Origin: Egibacteraceae bacterium
GTDB lineage: Bacteria; Actinomycetota; Nitriliruptoria; Euzebyales; Egibacteraceae
NCBI GenBank assembly: GCA_030446775.1
Contig: JAUJMQ010000001.1
Coordinates: 80,497-144,496 of the forward strand
Direction: 5' to 3'
DNA: 64,000 bases
The notes under the pieces were generated by a model. It was given only the letters and a program-made list of their open reading frames with translations, did no database searches and was not told the origin of the DNA. This document shows positions 26,762 to 35,799 of this stretch, piece by piece (the first letter of the stretch is position 1; every line of letters starts with the position of its first letter). Made by a program: the position numbers and the translations under genes.

Positions 26762-28044
26762 GCCTGCGCCTCGGTCACCCGGCGGCCCCGGCCGGACGCA
26801 CCGCTCACCCGGCCACCCACGCCGGCCACGTCCGGCTCGGCCAGGCCGAAGGCGTCGTGCACGGCCTGGACCGCAGGGGCGACCGCGTCGGCGCGGATCA
26901 CCACGGAGATCCTGATCGTCGAGGTCGAGATCATCTCGATGTTGACGCCGGCGTCCGACAGCGCCGCGAACATCGTGGCCGCGACACCGGGATGGGTCTT
27001 CATCCCCGCGCCGATGAGCGAGACCTTCGCGACGTCGGTGTCGAAGGTGATCTCCTCCGCGCCGATCTCGGGCAGCAGCGCCTCCAAGAGCAGCTGCGCC
27101 CGGGGGCCGTCGGCGAGCGGCAGCGTGAAGGAGATGTCGGTCGTGCCGTCCGAGGAGACGTTCTGCACGATCATGTCGATGTTGACGTTGGCCCGGGCCA
27201 GATCGGTGAACACCCGCGCGGCGACCCCCGGCTTGTCGGGCACCCCGCGGATGACGAGCTTGCCCTCGCCGGTGTCGTGGGCGACACCGGAGATCATCGC
27301 CTGCTCCATGTCATCTCCGTTGTCGACCCAGGTTCCCTCGCTGTAGCTGAACGAGCTGCGCACGTGCACCGCGACGCCGTGGTTGCGGGCGTACTCGACG
27401 CTGCGCACCTGCAGCACCTTCGCGCCGCCGGCGGCGAGCTCGAGCATCTCCTCGTGGGACACGCGGGCGAGCTTGCGCGCGCCCGGCACGATACGCGGGT
27501 CGGCGGTGTACACGCCGTCGACGTCGGTGTAGATCTCGCACACCCCGGCGTCCAGGGCCGCGGCGAGCGCGACCGCGGTGGTGTCGCTGCCGCCGCGGCC
27601 CAGGGTGGTGACGTCCTTGGAGTCCCGGCTGACACCCTGGAAGCCGGCGACGATGACGACGTGGCCCTCGTCCAGGCCCTGGCGGATCCGCCCGGGGGTC
27701 ACGTCGATGATCCGCGCCTTGCCGTGGACGGCGTCGGTGATGATCCCCGCCTGCGAGCCGGTGAGGCTGCGGGCGGTGTAGCCCAGCTCGTGCATGGCCA
27801 TCGCCAGCAGCGCCATCGAGATGCGCTCGCCGGCGGTCAGCAGCATGTCAAGCTCACGACCGGGCGGGATGACGGAGATCTCCGAAGCCTGCCGCAGCAG
27901 CGAGTCGGTGGTCTTGCCCATCGCCGAGACGACGACCACGACGTCGTGGCCGCCGCGCCTGGCGGCCGCGACCCGCTGAGCGACCCGTTTGATGCGGTCG
28001 GTGTCGGCGACGGACGACCCGCCGTACTTCTGGACGACGATCAC
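26758..28044 (-). CDS. lysC: Aspartate kinase
   Basis: Phosphorylates aspartate to beta-aspartyl phosphate. The N-terminal kinase motif KYGGSSVAD, the catalytic [13 protein letters not shown] near residue 150 and [13 protein letters not shown] near 175 are all present. Two C-terminal ACT domains ([16 protein letters not shown] and [19 protein letters not shown]) give feedback control by lysine/threonine in this family. Length 428 aa. An internal ATG (M246-type start) could make the small beta subunit known in corynebacteria and bacilli; this cannot be decided here. Operon with asd. Confidence 0.97.
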   Translation of the reverse strand: MIVVQKYGGSSVADTDRIKRVAQRVAAARRGGHDVVVVVSAMGKTTDSLLRQASEISVIPPGRELDMLLTAGERISMALLAMAMHELGYTARSLTGSQAGIITDAVHGKARIIDVTPGRIRQGLDEGHVVIVAGFQGVSRDSKDVTTLGRGGSDTTAVALAAALDAGVCEIYTDVDGVYTADPRIVPGARKLARVSHEEMLELAAGGAKVLQVRSVEYARNHGVAVHVRSSFSYSEGTWVDNGDDMEQAMISGVAHDTGEGKLVIRGVPDKPGVAARVFTDLARANVNIDMIVQNVSSDGTTDISFTLPLADGPRAQLLLEALLPEIGAEEITFDTDVAKVSLIGAGMKTHPGVAATMFAALSDAGVNIEMISTSTIRISVVIRADAVAPAVQAVHDAFGLAEPDVAGVGGRVSGASGRGRRVTEAQA

Positions 28045-28103
28045 ACCCGCAGGCTACCCAGGCGCGGCGCCGTTCCCGGTGCCCCACCGACCGGCGCGCC
28101 CGG

Positions 28104-28712
28104 CTACAGGTCGCGGCGGCCGGAGAAGGCGCGGCCGAGGGTCACCTCGTCGGCGTACTCCAGGTCCCCGCCGACCGGCAGGCCGGACGCGATGCGGCTG
28201 ACCCGCACCGGGTGGTCGGCGGTGCCGACGCTGCGGAGCAGCCGGGCGAGGTAGCTGGCCGTCGCCTCGCCCTCGATGTTGGGGTTCGTGGCGAGCACGA
28301 CCTCGCTGACGTCCTCGTCGACCATGCGCGTCAGCAGGTCCTTGATGTGCAGGTCGTCGGGACCGACCCCGTCGATCGGCGAGATCGCGCCGCCCAGCAC
28401 GTGGTAGCGGCCGCGGAACTCCCCGGTCCGCTCCAGCGCCATGAGGTCACGCGGCTCCTCGACGACGCAGACGACGCTGGGGTCACGGCGGGTGTCACGG
28501 CAGATGCGGCACTCCTCGAGCTCGGAGACGTTCCAGCATCGCGAGCAGAAGCGGACCTTCTCCTTGACCGCGAGGATCGACGCGGCGAGCCGCTCGGCGT
28601 CCGCCGGGTCGACCGTCAGCAGGTGGAACGCCAGGCGCTGGGCGCTCTTGGGGCCTATCCCGGGCAGGCGGCCGAGCGCTTCGATCAGATCCTGGACGGG
28701 TCCCTCGTACAT
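28104..28712 (-). CDS. recR: Recombination mediator RecR
   Basis: DNA-binding partner of RecF/RecO in gap repair, 202 aa. N-terminal helix-hairpin-helix ([21 protein letters not shown]), a four-cysteine zinc finger near residues 57-72 ([19 protein letters not shown]), a Toprim domain ([19 protein letters not shown] through [17 protein letters not shown]) and a C-terminal Walker-B-like tail with [10 protein letters not shown]. It starts 17 bases after the ybaB stop. Order dnaX, ybaB, recR is broadly conserved; here an MFS gene separates dnaX from ybaB. Confidence 0.97.
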   Translation of the reverse strand: MYEGPVQDLIEALGRLPGIGPKSAQRLAFHLLTVDPADAERLAASILAVKEKVRFCSRCWNVSELEECRICRDTRRDPSVVCVVEEPRDLMALERTGEFRGRYHVLGGAISPIDGVGPDDLHIKDLLTRMVDEDVSEVVLATNPNIEGEATASYLARLLRSVGTADHPVRVSRIASGLPVGGDLEYADEVTLGRAFSGRRDL

Positions 28713-28729
28713 CGGCGGCGCCCGGGGGC

Positions 28730-29047
28730 CTAGAGCATCCCGGGCGGCAGGCCCATCCCGCCGGCGAGACCGCCCATGAGCTCGTTCTCCATCTGTTTGG
28801 CGGCTCGCAGCGCCTCGTTGACGGCGGCCACGACCATGTCGGCGAGCATCTCGACGTCGTCGGGGTCCACGACCTGCGGGTCGATCGTGATCGCGCGCAC
28901 CTCGCCCCCGCCGCCCGCGACGACCGCGGTGACCATCCCCCCGCCGGCGGTCGCCGTGACGTCCTGTCGGGCGAGCTCCTCCTGGGCCTTGGCGAGCTTG
29001 CGCTGCAGGGCCTGCGCCTGCTTCATGACCTGGTTCATGTTGCTCAC
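28730..29047 (-). CDS. YbaB/EbfC nucleoid-associated protein
   Basis: Small DNA-binding dimer-forming protein, 105 aa, almost always encoded with recR. Helical N-terminus ([19 protein letters not shown]), beta-sheet core ([28 protein letters not shown]) and the conserved [21 protein letters not shown] helix. The Gly/Met-rich C-terminus [14 protein letters not shown] is typical. ATG 29047 or the in-frame ATG nine bases downstream could both be used. Confidence 0.95.
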   Translation of the reverse strand: MSNMNQVMKQAQALQRKLAKAQEELARQDVTATAGGGMVTAVVAGGGGEVRAITIDPQVVDPDDVEMLADMVVAAVNEALRAAKQMENELMGGLAGGMGLPPGML

Positions 29048-29128
29048 GGCGGCCTCGCTCTCCTCGGCGGGCGGTGCGGCCAGCCTACCGGGAGGCGCCG
29101 TCGCGCCCCGCGCACCGGCGCCACGGCG

Positions 29129-30376
29129 TCACGCGGCACTGGCCTCCGGCTCGGCCGGATCGAAAGGCGTGTGGTGTCGCAGCAGCACCGCCACGCGACC
29201 GACCGCGATCAGCGACAACGTCACCAGCGCGGAGCCGAGCAGCAGCGGCGCACGCAGCCCGACCGCGGTGGCCACGAGACCCCCGACGAGCGTCCCCAGC
29301 GAGCTGCAGCCGTAGCTCACGAGGTAGTGCGCGCCGGCGATCCGCCCCAGCATCCGGTCAGGGACCAGCGACTGGCGCAGCGACACCGTGACCACCGCCC
29401 ACAGGCCCCCGGCGAAGCCCATGAGGCCCTGCATGACCGCGGCGACGGCCGCGCTGGAGGTCAGGCCGGTGACCATCAGCGTTGCCGCCAGCGTCGAGGA
29501 CGCGACCAGCAGCGTCGCCCCGCGGCCCAGGCGCCCGGAGATCTCGGCGGCCCCGAGCCCGCCGAGCACGCCGCCGACCGCCCATGACACGAGCAGCACG
29601 CCGTAGCCCGCCTCGGTCAGGCGCAGGACCTCCAGCGCGTAGAGCACGAGGATGCCGACCATCGCGTTGATCGCGAGGTTCATCACCGCCGACAGCCCGG
29701 TCAGCGCGCGCAGCACCGGCGATCCCCACAGCCACCGCAGCCCCTCGGCGATGTCGTGGCGCAGCGAGGCGCCGCTCGGCCGCACCTCGCCGCGCGCCGG
29801 TGGCCGCAGGGCGAGCACGAGCGCCCCGGCGCCCGCGAGCAGGAGGCTGTCGAGCAGGAACGGCCCCGCCGCCACGGCGCTGAACACCGCGACGCCCAGC
29901 GCCGGCCCGGCGAACTGGTTGGTGATCGTGACGGTGGCCTCCAGCCGGCCGTTGGCGCGTTCGAGGTCCTGGCGCCGGGTGACTGCCGGCAGCAGCGCCG
30001 ACGCGGCGCTGTCGGCCAGCGTCTCGGCCGTGCCGAGCGCGAAGGCGACGCCGTACAGCAGCGGCAGCACGACGGTGTCGGTCGCGACGGCCGCGGCGAC
30101 GATCCCCATGAGCGCCGTGCGCCCCAGGTGCACCATGCCCATGAGGCGGCGGCGGTCCAGCCGGTCGGCCAGGGCGCCGCTCACGAGGCTGACGAGCAAC
30201 CACGGCAGCTGCTGGGTGAAGTACAGCCCGGAGATCTGCACCGGGTCCCGCGTCAGGGTGGCGGCCAGCAGGGGGATCGTCGCAAGGCGGATCCCGTCGC
30301 CGAGGTTGGCGAGGCCGGCGGCGACCCACAGCTTGCCGAACTCACGACCGAGCGTGAACCCCGCCCTCATCCTCAT
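29129..30376 (-). CDS. Major facilitator superfamily transporter
   Basis: Integral membrane protein of 415 aa with about twelve hydrophobic helices, the MFS loop motif ALADRLDRRRLMG between helices 2 and 3, and GVAFALGTAETLADSAASALLP as in the MFS_3/enterobactin-exporter type (EntS-like). ATG 30376 is chosen because GAGGACG precedes it and membrane sequence (FGKLWVAAGLANLGDGIR) follows shortly. The upstream extension is not transporter-like. It is inserted between dnaX and ybaB. Substrate unknown; the subfamily often handles macrolides or siderophores. Confidence 0.88.
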   Translation of the reverse strand: MRMRAGFTLGREFGKLWVAAGLANLGDGIRLATIPLLAATLTRDPVQISGLYFTQQLPWLLVSLVSGALADRLDRRRLMGMVHLGRTALMGIVAAAVATDTVVLPLLYGVAFALGTAETLADSAASALLPAVTRRQDLERANGRLEATVTITNQFAGPALGVAVFSAVAAGPFLLDSLLLAGAGALVLALRPPARGEVRPSGASLRHDIAEGLRWLWGSPVLRALTGLSAVMNLAINAMVGILVLYALEVLRLTEAGYGVLLVSWAVGGVLGGLGAAEISGRLGRGATLLVASSTLAATLMVTGLTSSAAVAAVMQGLMGFAGGLWAVVTVSLRQSLVPDRMLGRIAGAHYLVSYGCSSLGTLVGGLVATAVGLRAPLLLGSALVTLSLIAVGRVAVLLRHHTPFDPAEPEASAA

Positions 30377-30496
30377 CGTCCTCGCGGCGGCCACTGACAC
30401 GCGTCCAGGTCTCCGCGACACGGGCTGCCCGCTCGCGGGAGCCTCAGCAGCGGCGCGACCCGGTGGCACGTCTGGCCCCTCGGGCGCGGAGGCAGA

Positions 30497-32320
30497 CTAG
30501 TACGTCGCCCGACCCCGGTCCTCGACGACGGTGGCGCCCAGGTCGCGGGTCAAGGTCCGCACGGCCACGTCGTGGGCCTCGGACTCGTCGGGGAGGTCGC
30601 CCGCGGCCTGGGCGGCCTCGCTCTCGAGCACCGCCGCGGCCTGCTCGTCCAGGGACACCGCGTCGTCGGCGACCGCCGCGACGACGTCGTCGCCGTCGCC
30701 GCCGTCGACGAGGGTGCAGGTGACCCCCAGACGCACCCCGAGGACTTCGTCGAAGACGTCGCCGAGCACCCGTTGGCTGTCCTCGCTCGCGCAGTTGTCG
30801 GCGTGGAAGCCATAGCGCGAGTGGAACGCGAGCTCGACGGTGGTGTTCCGGACGCCGACCGGGCGGCCCATCATCAGCCAGGCGTCCAGGGACCGCTTGC
30901 GCCTCTTGACCGCCTCGCGGACCGCGTCCCAGCTGCGCTGGACGAGCTCGAGATCGACCGCCCCGGCCACGGACGTGGCCGCTGCCTCCGCGGCGCCGGG
31001 GGGATCGGGGTCAGCGGGCTCCGGCGGGCGCCTCGGCGGGTCCGCCGGCTCGCCGCCGGCGGCTGGGCCCGGGGGCCGAGCGGGCTCGGCCGGGGACTCG
31101 GCCACCCGATGCCCGGGCGCGTCGGCCGGCTCCACAGGGTCGGCACCGGCCGCCGGGTCGGCGGTGCCGTTCGGGCGCATCCCGGTGCGGCGCTCGAGCC
31201 GGTCGAGCCTGGCCGCCAGCGCAGCCGGATCGCCGCACGCCTCCGGCAGCGCCGCCTTCACGAGGGCGATCTCCAGCGGCAGCCGCGTGTTGCCGCGCCG
31301 CATCTGCGCCTGCGCCTCGGCCAGCAGCTCGACGGCGCGCAGCAGCTCGACGCGCCCGAGCCGGCCCGCCTGCGCCTGCAGGCGGGCGAGCCGCTCGGGC
31401 GTGGTCTCGACGAGTCCGGCCGCGGGGGCGACCTGCAGCAGGAACAGCTGGCGCAGGTGCTCGACGGTGTCGCGCGCGAAGGCCCGCAGGTCGTGCCCGG
31501 CGTCGGCGAGGCGCCCGACGAGCACGCAGACGCCGGCCACGTCACCGGCCGCGAGCAGGTCCGCGGCCTCGACGAGGAGCTCGTCGGGGACCGCACCGAG
31601 GACGTCGGTCACGCCGCGCAGCGTGACGGTCGCGCCGGTGTACGCGACGACCTGGTCGAGCACCGACAGCGTGTCGCGGGCGCTGCCGTCGCCGGCGCGC
31701 ACGACGAGGTCGATCGCCCCGGGCTCGAACGTCAGCGCCTCCCGCGCCCCGATGTCGGCGACGTGGGCGGCGAGCACGTCGCCGCCCATGCGCTTGAAGT
31801 CGAAGCGCTGGGTGCGTGACAGGATCGTCTCGAGCACCTTGTGCGGCTCGGTGGTGGCGAAGACGAAGACGACGTGGCCGGGCGGGTCCTCGACGGTCTT
31901 GAGGAAGGCGTTCCAGCCGGCGGTCGACAGCATGTGGCACTCGTCGACGATGTAGACCTTCTTGCGGGCCGACGCCGGGGCGAAGGCCACCCGGTCCCGC
32001 AGGTCGCGCACGTCGTCGACGCCGCCGTGGCTGGCCGCGTCGATCTCGATGACGTCCACCGACGAGCCGTTGGTGATGGCGACGCACTGCGGGCAGACGC
32101 CGCACGGCTCGGGCGTGGGACCCTGCTCGCAGTTCACGGCCTTGGCCAGGATCCGGGCGGTGGAGGTCTTGCCGGTGCCGCGCGGGCCGGTGAACAGGTA
32201 GGCGTGGGACAGCCGGTCCTCGACGATCGCCTGGGACAGCGTCCGGGTGACGTGCTCCTGGCCGAGGACCTCGGCGAAGGTCTGCGAGCGGTACTTGCGG
32301 TACAGCGAGACGTAAGCCAC
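30497..32320 (-). CDS. dnaX: DNA polymerase III subunit gamma/tau
   Basis: Clamp-loader ATPase, 607 aa. Walker A GPRGTGKTSTARI near residue 45, zinc-binding cysteines around CGVCPQC, Walker B VYIVDECHML near 122, sensor 1 VFVFATTEPHKV and SRC-like LSRTQRFDFKR. Domain III follows to about residue 370; a Pro/Ala/Glu-rich linker (370-445) precedes the tau-type C-terminal domain (LVQRSWDAVREAVKRRKRSLDAWL). No programmed-frameshift A-run is evident. It lies 145 bases downstream of the SRP RNA gene, as in many bacteria. Confidence 0.97.
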   Translation of the reverse strand: MAYVSLYRKYRSQTFAEVLGQEHVTRTLSQAIVEDRLSHAYLFTGPRGTGKTSTARILAKAVNCEQGPTPEPCGVCPQCVAITNGSSVDVIEIDAASHGGVDDVRDLRDRVAFAPASARKKVYIVDECHMLSTAGWNAFLKTVEDPPGHVVFVFATTEPHKVLETILSRTQRFDFKRMGGDVLAAHVADIGAREALTFEPGAIDLVVRAGDGSARDTLSVLDQVVAYTGATVTLRGVTDVLGAVPDELLVEAADLLAAGDVAGVCVLVGRLADAGHDLRAFARDTVEHLRQLFLLQVAPAAGLVETTPERLARLQAQAGRLGRVELLRAVELLAEAQAQMRRGNTRLPLEIALVKAALPEACGDPAALAARLDRLERRTGMRPNGTADPAAGADPVEPADAPGHRVAESPAEPARPPGPAAGGEPADPPRRPPEPADPDPPGAAEAAATSVAGAVDLELVQRSWDAVREAVKRRKRSLDAWLMMGRPVGVRNTTVELAFHSRYGFHADNCASEDSQRVLGDVFDEVLGVRLGVTCTLVDGGDGDDVVAAVADDAVSLDEQAAAVLESEAAQAAGDLPDESEAHDVAVRTLTRDLGATVVEDRGRATY

Positions 32321-32465
32321 GACAGCGATTCCCCGCGTCGGTCGGGCACGGCCGGGACCGGCCTGGGCGGCCGCCGGCCGGCGTTCGGGGCCCGACGGCC
32401 CTCAAGGTGCGCCGTGAGCACCACCGGACGGGCGACGGCGCGGCTGCTCCGCGGCACCCGTCACA

Positions 32466-32560
<95 letters not shown>

Positions 32561-32588
32561 GGACCGCGGAGTCTAGCAGTCAGGCGGT

Positions 32589-33704
32589 CTAGGCCTGTCT
32601 CCCGAAGGGAGTCGTTGCACGGAAGCCGCCCGGCGTTTGGTGTGCGTCCCACGCCCCTGTGGCGGCGAAGGGACACGCGGCGCGCTCGGCGGGCGCGGCC
32701 GGAGCGGCGTCGCCGGCCGTGTCCAGCAGCACCTGCCGGGCGGCCTGGAAGTCGCTGACGCCCAGGACCTGCATCCGCGAGTCGGGTCGCAGCCCGCTGC
32801 GCGCCTGGGCGAGCTGGCCGGCGGGGGCGAGGAACACGTCGGCGCCGGCGTCGCCGGCGGCCAGGACCTTCAGCGCCACGCCGCCGACCGGCCCGACGTT
32901 GCCCTCCAGGTCGATCGTGCCGGTGCCGGCGACGCGCCGCCCCGCGGCGAGGTCGTCGTCGGCGACGGTGTCGTAGACGGTCAGGGCGATCATCAGGCCC
33001 GCGCTCGGACCGCCGATGCTGCCGGACGCGACCGACACGGGCACGGGCAGGTCGACGCGCTGGTGGAAGGTCTGCGGCTCCACACCGATGATGCGGGCGC
33101 CCTGGAAGTCCACCGGCGTGATGTCGACCTGGCGCCTGGCCCCCTCACGGACGAAGACGACCCGCACCGGCTGGTCCGGCGGGGCGGCGGCGACCGCGGC
33201 ACGCAGGTCCGCGTCGACGTCCACCGGCCGGCCCGCGGCGGCGATGATCACGTCGCCGGCCGCGAGCACGCCGTGGGCGGGGGTCTCGGGGATGGTGCGC
33301 ACGACGAGCACGCCTTCGCCCTGCACGTCCGCCTCCAGGCCGGCGGCCTCGAGCCCGACGGCCGCGGCGATGTCGGCGGTCGTGGCGAACACGTCGGCCT
33401 GCTCGGCGAAGAACGTCGGCACCTCCTGACCGGGAGGGATGACGTCGCGCTGACCCAGCACCGCGATGTCGTCGTCGACGACGCCGCGGACCGCGTCGAC
33501 GGTGGTCGCCCGCAGCAGGTTGACCGTCGTGAGCAGGTAGTCGCCGGCAACCGCCCCGGAGTCGCCGGCGTCCACGTCGACGCAGTCGGCCAGCGACAGC
33601 GAGCGCCCTGGCTCCTCGAGGTACAGCGGCAGCGGCACCACGACGGCCGCAGCGACCAGCGTGACCACCGACAGCGGCAGGAACATGGCCCGCAGCAGGC
33701 GCAT
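32589..33704 (-). CDS. PDZ/Lon-type membrane protease (YlbL-like)
   Basis: S16-like serine protease, 371 aa. N-terminal transmembrane segment (LPLSVVTLVAAAVVVPL), a PDZ domain at about residues 125-195 (HGVLAAGDVIIAAAGRPVDV) and a Lon-type proteolytic domain with the Ser in SGSIGGPSAGLMIAL and the Lys in GGVALKVLAAG. It overlaps the upstream site-2 protease gene by three bases (ATGA). The last ~20 codons (AHQTPGGFRATTPFGRQA) are encoded by dispersed repeat copy B and are not family sequence, so the repeat has replaced or extended the natural C-terminus. Confidence 0.9.
   Translation of the reverse strand: MRLLRAMFLPLSVVTLVAAAVVVPLPLYLEEPGRSLSLADCVDVDAGDSGAVAGDYLLTTVNLLRATTVDAVRGVVDDDIAVLGQRDVIPPGQEVPTFFAEQADVFATTADIAAAVGLEAAGLEADVQGEGVLVVRTIPETPAHGVLAAGDVIIAAAGRPVDVDADLRAAVAAAPPDQPVRVVFVREGARRQVDITPVDFQGARIIGVEPQTFHQRVDLPVPVSVASGSIGGPSAGLMIALTVYDTVADDDLAAGRRVAGTGTIDLEGNVGPVGGVALKVLAAGDAGADVFLAPAGQLAQARSGLRPDSRMQVLGVSDFQAARQVLLDTAGDAAPAAPAERAACPFAATGAWDAHQTPGGFRATTPFGRQA
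32594..32650 (+). repeat. Dispersed 3'-end repeat, copy B
   Basis: CCTGTCTCCCGAAGGGAGTC, then GTTGCACGGAAGCCGCCCGG and CGTTTGGTGTGCGTCCC. Same hairpin as copy A. It lies inside the 3' end of the YlbL-like gene, between it and the SRP RNA, and supplies that gene's final codons. Confidence 0.8.
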
Positions 33705-34843
33705 CAGGGGAGCAGCGGCCCGGCCAGGCTCGGGGTGAGCAGGCCCACGGCGCGGCCGTCGCGCACGACGAGCAGCATCGTGCCGGGTGCGGACGCCATC
33801 CGTTCGAGCGCGTCGTCGAGGGGCGTGGTCGCTTCGACGGTCACGGCGTCGGCCGGGCCGGCGACCTCGCCGACGGTGGTGGCCGCCCAGCGGTCGGCGG
33901 GCACCGCGTCGAGCTGTGCCAGGCGCAGGACAGCCGACACCGGATCCCCGACCGGCCACAGCAGCGACGGGCGCTCCTGCACGCGGACGATCGCCTCGGC
34001 CAGCGACGCGGTGGGCGACAGGGGGGCGGGGACGCTGCCCATGACGTCAGCGACGGTCCGGCGGCCCACCCGCTCACGCGTCCTCGCCCGGCGGTGGCTG
34101 TCGGTCGCGCCGCGCAGGAGGAAAAAGCCGATCAGCACCTCCCACAGCCCGCCGAGACCGCGGCCGCCCGAGTCGACGAACAGCAGGATCCCGATGCCGA
34201 TGACGAGCGCGGCGAACACCTGGCCGACCCGCGCAGCCCAGCGCGTGGCCTTGTGCGGCTGCCCCGTTGCCCCCCACAGGACCGCCCGCAGCAGCCGCCC
34301 GCCGTCGAGGGGGTAGCCCGGAACGATGTTGAAGATGGCCAGGCCGATGTTGGCCCACGCCAGGTACCCGGCCACGGCGCGCGGGACGACGGTGCCCTCC
34401 AACGCCGCCGCGACCAGACCGAAGGCCGCTCCCAGGACGAGGCTGATGAACGGCCCGATCCCGACGATGACGAACTCGTCGCGCGCCGAGCGCGCCTCCC
34501 TGGTCGACTCGGTCACGCCACCCATGGCGAACAGGGTGATCGTCAGCACGGGGATGCCGCGGTCGAGGCTGGTCAGGGTGTGTCCGAGCTCGTGCGCCAG
34601 GACGCTCGCGAAAAACAGCAGCACCGCGGCGACCGCCGCCGCGACGACGACGGGCGTCGGCGACTCCCGCAGCACGATGGCCAGACGCCCGAAGAACAGA
34701 TAGGTCAGGAAGCCGGCGATGAGCAGCCACGAGCGGTCGATGCGGATGGGGACGCCACGAACGCGCGCCACCGTCCACGCATGGGGGAACGCGCCGGCCC
34801 CAGCCGGTCGGTTCGAACGGGCGGTCGTGGAGGTGTCGGTCAT
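33704..34843 (-). CDS. Site-2 protease family zinc metalloprotease with CBS domains
   Basis: Intramembrane M50 protease, 379 aa. Helix 1 after RGVPIRIDRSWLLIAGFL, then the active-site motif HELGHTLTSL near residue 88 and the third-ligand motif NIVPGYPLDGGR near 180, both inside hydrophobic segments. The soluble C-terminal half carries a paired CBS-like region (TVADVMGSVPAPLSP, VTVEATTPLDDALERMASAPG). S2P enzymes of this SpoIVFB-like, Rip3-like group cleave anti-sigma factors or membrane regulators. ATG 34841-34843 is chosen; the upstream in-frame extension has no family sequence. Coupled to ylbL by overlap. Confidence 0.9.
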   Translation of the reverse strand: MTDTSTTARSNRPAGAGAFPHAWTVARVRGVPIRIDRSWLLIAGFLTYLFFGRLAIVLRESPTPVVVAAAVAAVLLFFASVLAHELGHTLTSLDRGIPVLTITLFAMGGVTESTREARSARDEFVIVGIGPFISLVLGAAFGLVAAALEGTVVPRAVAGYLAWANIGLAIFNIVPGYPLDGGRLLRAVLWGATGQPHKATRWAARVGQVFAALVIGIGILLFVDSGGRGLGGLWEVLIGFFLLRGATDSHRRARTRERVGRRTVADVMGSVPAPLSPTASLAEAIVRVQERPSLLWPVGDPVSAVLRLAQLDAVPADRWAATTVGEVAGPADAVTVEATTPLDDALERMASAPGTMLLVVRDGRAVGLLTPSLAGPLLP

Positions 34844-34982
34844 GGGCCCTGGGACAGGGGGGCATGCGGGCAGTGGCCGCGAGGCGTGCGCGGCAGCCAC
34901 GGCGGCCGCCGGCGGACCGGTTGGCGCCCCGGCACCGGGGTCCCGGCCCCGCCTATACTGCCGCGCGTCGCGAGTCGACGTT

Positions 34983-35071
34983 GGAGCCGTCGCCTAGTCA
35001 GGCCTATGGCGCGGTCTTGGAATGGCCGTAGGGTGGCAACACCCTCGAGAGTTCGAATCTCTCCGGCTCCG
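34983..35071 (+). tRNA. tRNA-Ser (GGA)
   Basis: Class II tRNA of 89 bases. Acceptor GGAGCCG (34983-34989) with CGGCTCC (35064-35070) and discriminator G. Anticodon stem CGGTC/GGCCG with loop TTGGAAT gives anticodon GGA. A variable arm GGGTGGCAACACCC is present, and the T-arm is GAGAGTTCGAATCTCTC. CCA is not encoded. A TATACT -10-like hexamer lies at 34954-34959. Confidence 0.96.
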
Positions 35072-35184
35072 CTTTCCCTCAGGCGTGTGCTGTCGAGCTG
35101 CCTGCTCCAGGTGGAGTCTGCGCAGGTGTGTGCGCACCCCTGCTCGGGAACAACCTGACGCAGTCGTCAGTTTTTGAGGTCCCC

Positions 35185-35568
35185 GTGGAAGTCGCCCTGC
35201 AGCTGCACCTGCCCGCACAACGCGACGCGCCGGCGTCCGCGCGGCGCGCGCTGGCGGGGCTGACCTCCTACCTGCCCTCAGAGCCGTTCGCGTCGGCCGA
35301 GCTGCTCATCAGCGAGCTCGTCACGAACAGCGTCCGCCACGCGGGGCTGAGCTCGGCGGACTGGGTCGAGGTCCACATCCGCGCGGACGGCCGGACCCTC
35401 CACGTGGAGGTCGCCGACCCCGGCGCCGGCTTCGACGTGCAGATCCGGCAGCCGGCGACCGGCGCGACCGGCGGCTACGGGCTGTTCCTCGTCTCCGCGC
35501 TCGCCTCCCGCTGGGGCGTCCGCCAGGAGGGGACGACGGCGGTCTGGTTCGAACTCTGCATGGGCTGA
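35185..35568 (+). CDS. ATP-binding anti-sigma regulatory protein (RsbW-like)
   Basis: HATPase_c_2 domain protein of 127 aa, the serine/threonine-kinase anti-sigma type. N-box SELVTNSVRHAG near residue 40, G1 box VADPGAGFDV near 78 and G2-like GGYGLFLVSALASRWGV near 100. Such actinobacterial proteins (RsbW/SpoIIAB relatives) bind sigma factors or anti-sigma antagonists. No antagonist gene adjoins it. GTG 35185 is chosen because GAGG lies six bases upstream and family sequence begins at once; GTG 35128 is an alternative. A strong hairpin follows the gene. Confidence 0.88.
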   Translation: MEVALQLHLPAQRDAPASARRALAGLTSYLPSEPFASAELLISELVTNSVRHAGLSSADWVEVHIRADGRTLHVEVADPGAGFDVQIRQPATGATGGYGLFLVSALASRWGVRQEGTTAVWFELCMG

Positions 35569-35625
35569 CACCGCTGTCCCGTGGTCGGTCGGGTCGCCAC
35601 GGGATGCCGAGCATCGCGTGACACG

Positions 35626-35663
35626 GAGAAGGGTTGGTCACGCATTCGTGACCGACCCTTCTC
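35626..35663. terminator. Strong hairpin terminator candidate
   Basis: Inverted repeat with 17-base arms, GAGAAGGGTTGGTCACG and CGTGACCGACCCTTCTC, pairing at all but one G-T position, with the four-base loop CATT. It sits between convergent transcription units (the RsbW-like gene and tRNA-Ser), so it may stop transcription from both sides. No long T-run. Confidence 0.75.
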
Positions 35664-35710
35664 GGCGCGCGGGTGAGGCGTGGCGGGTGGCGATGGATCC
35701 CGCGTCGAAG

Positions 35711-35799
35711 TGGTGGAGGTGGGATTCGAACCCACGAAGGGGTTGCCCCCTTACGGCATTTCGAGTGCCGCGCACTAGGCCGGTCTATGCGACTCCACC
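35711..35799 (-). tRNA. tRNA-Ser (CGA)
   Basis: Minus-strand class II tRNA. Acceptor GGTGGAG (35799-35793) with CTCCACC (35718-35712). Anticodon stem GGCA/TGCC with loop CTCGAAA gives anticodon CGA. Variable arm AAGGGGGCAACCCCTT, T-arm GTGGGTTCGAATCCCAC. Its 5' part overlaps the end of the tadA reading frame by 25 bases. Confidence 0.95.

Noticed and set aside
30497-32320. Programmed frameshift in dnaX
   Set aside because: No A-rich slippery heptamer or following hairpin of the known type, and the full tau-like product is continuous.
34983-35071. Long-armed tRNA considered as tRNA-Sec because of nearby Sec genes
   Set aside because: Anticodon is GGA, acceptor stem is seven pairs and the variable arm is serine-like, so it is tRNA-Ser.
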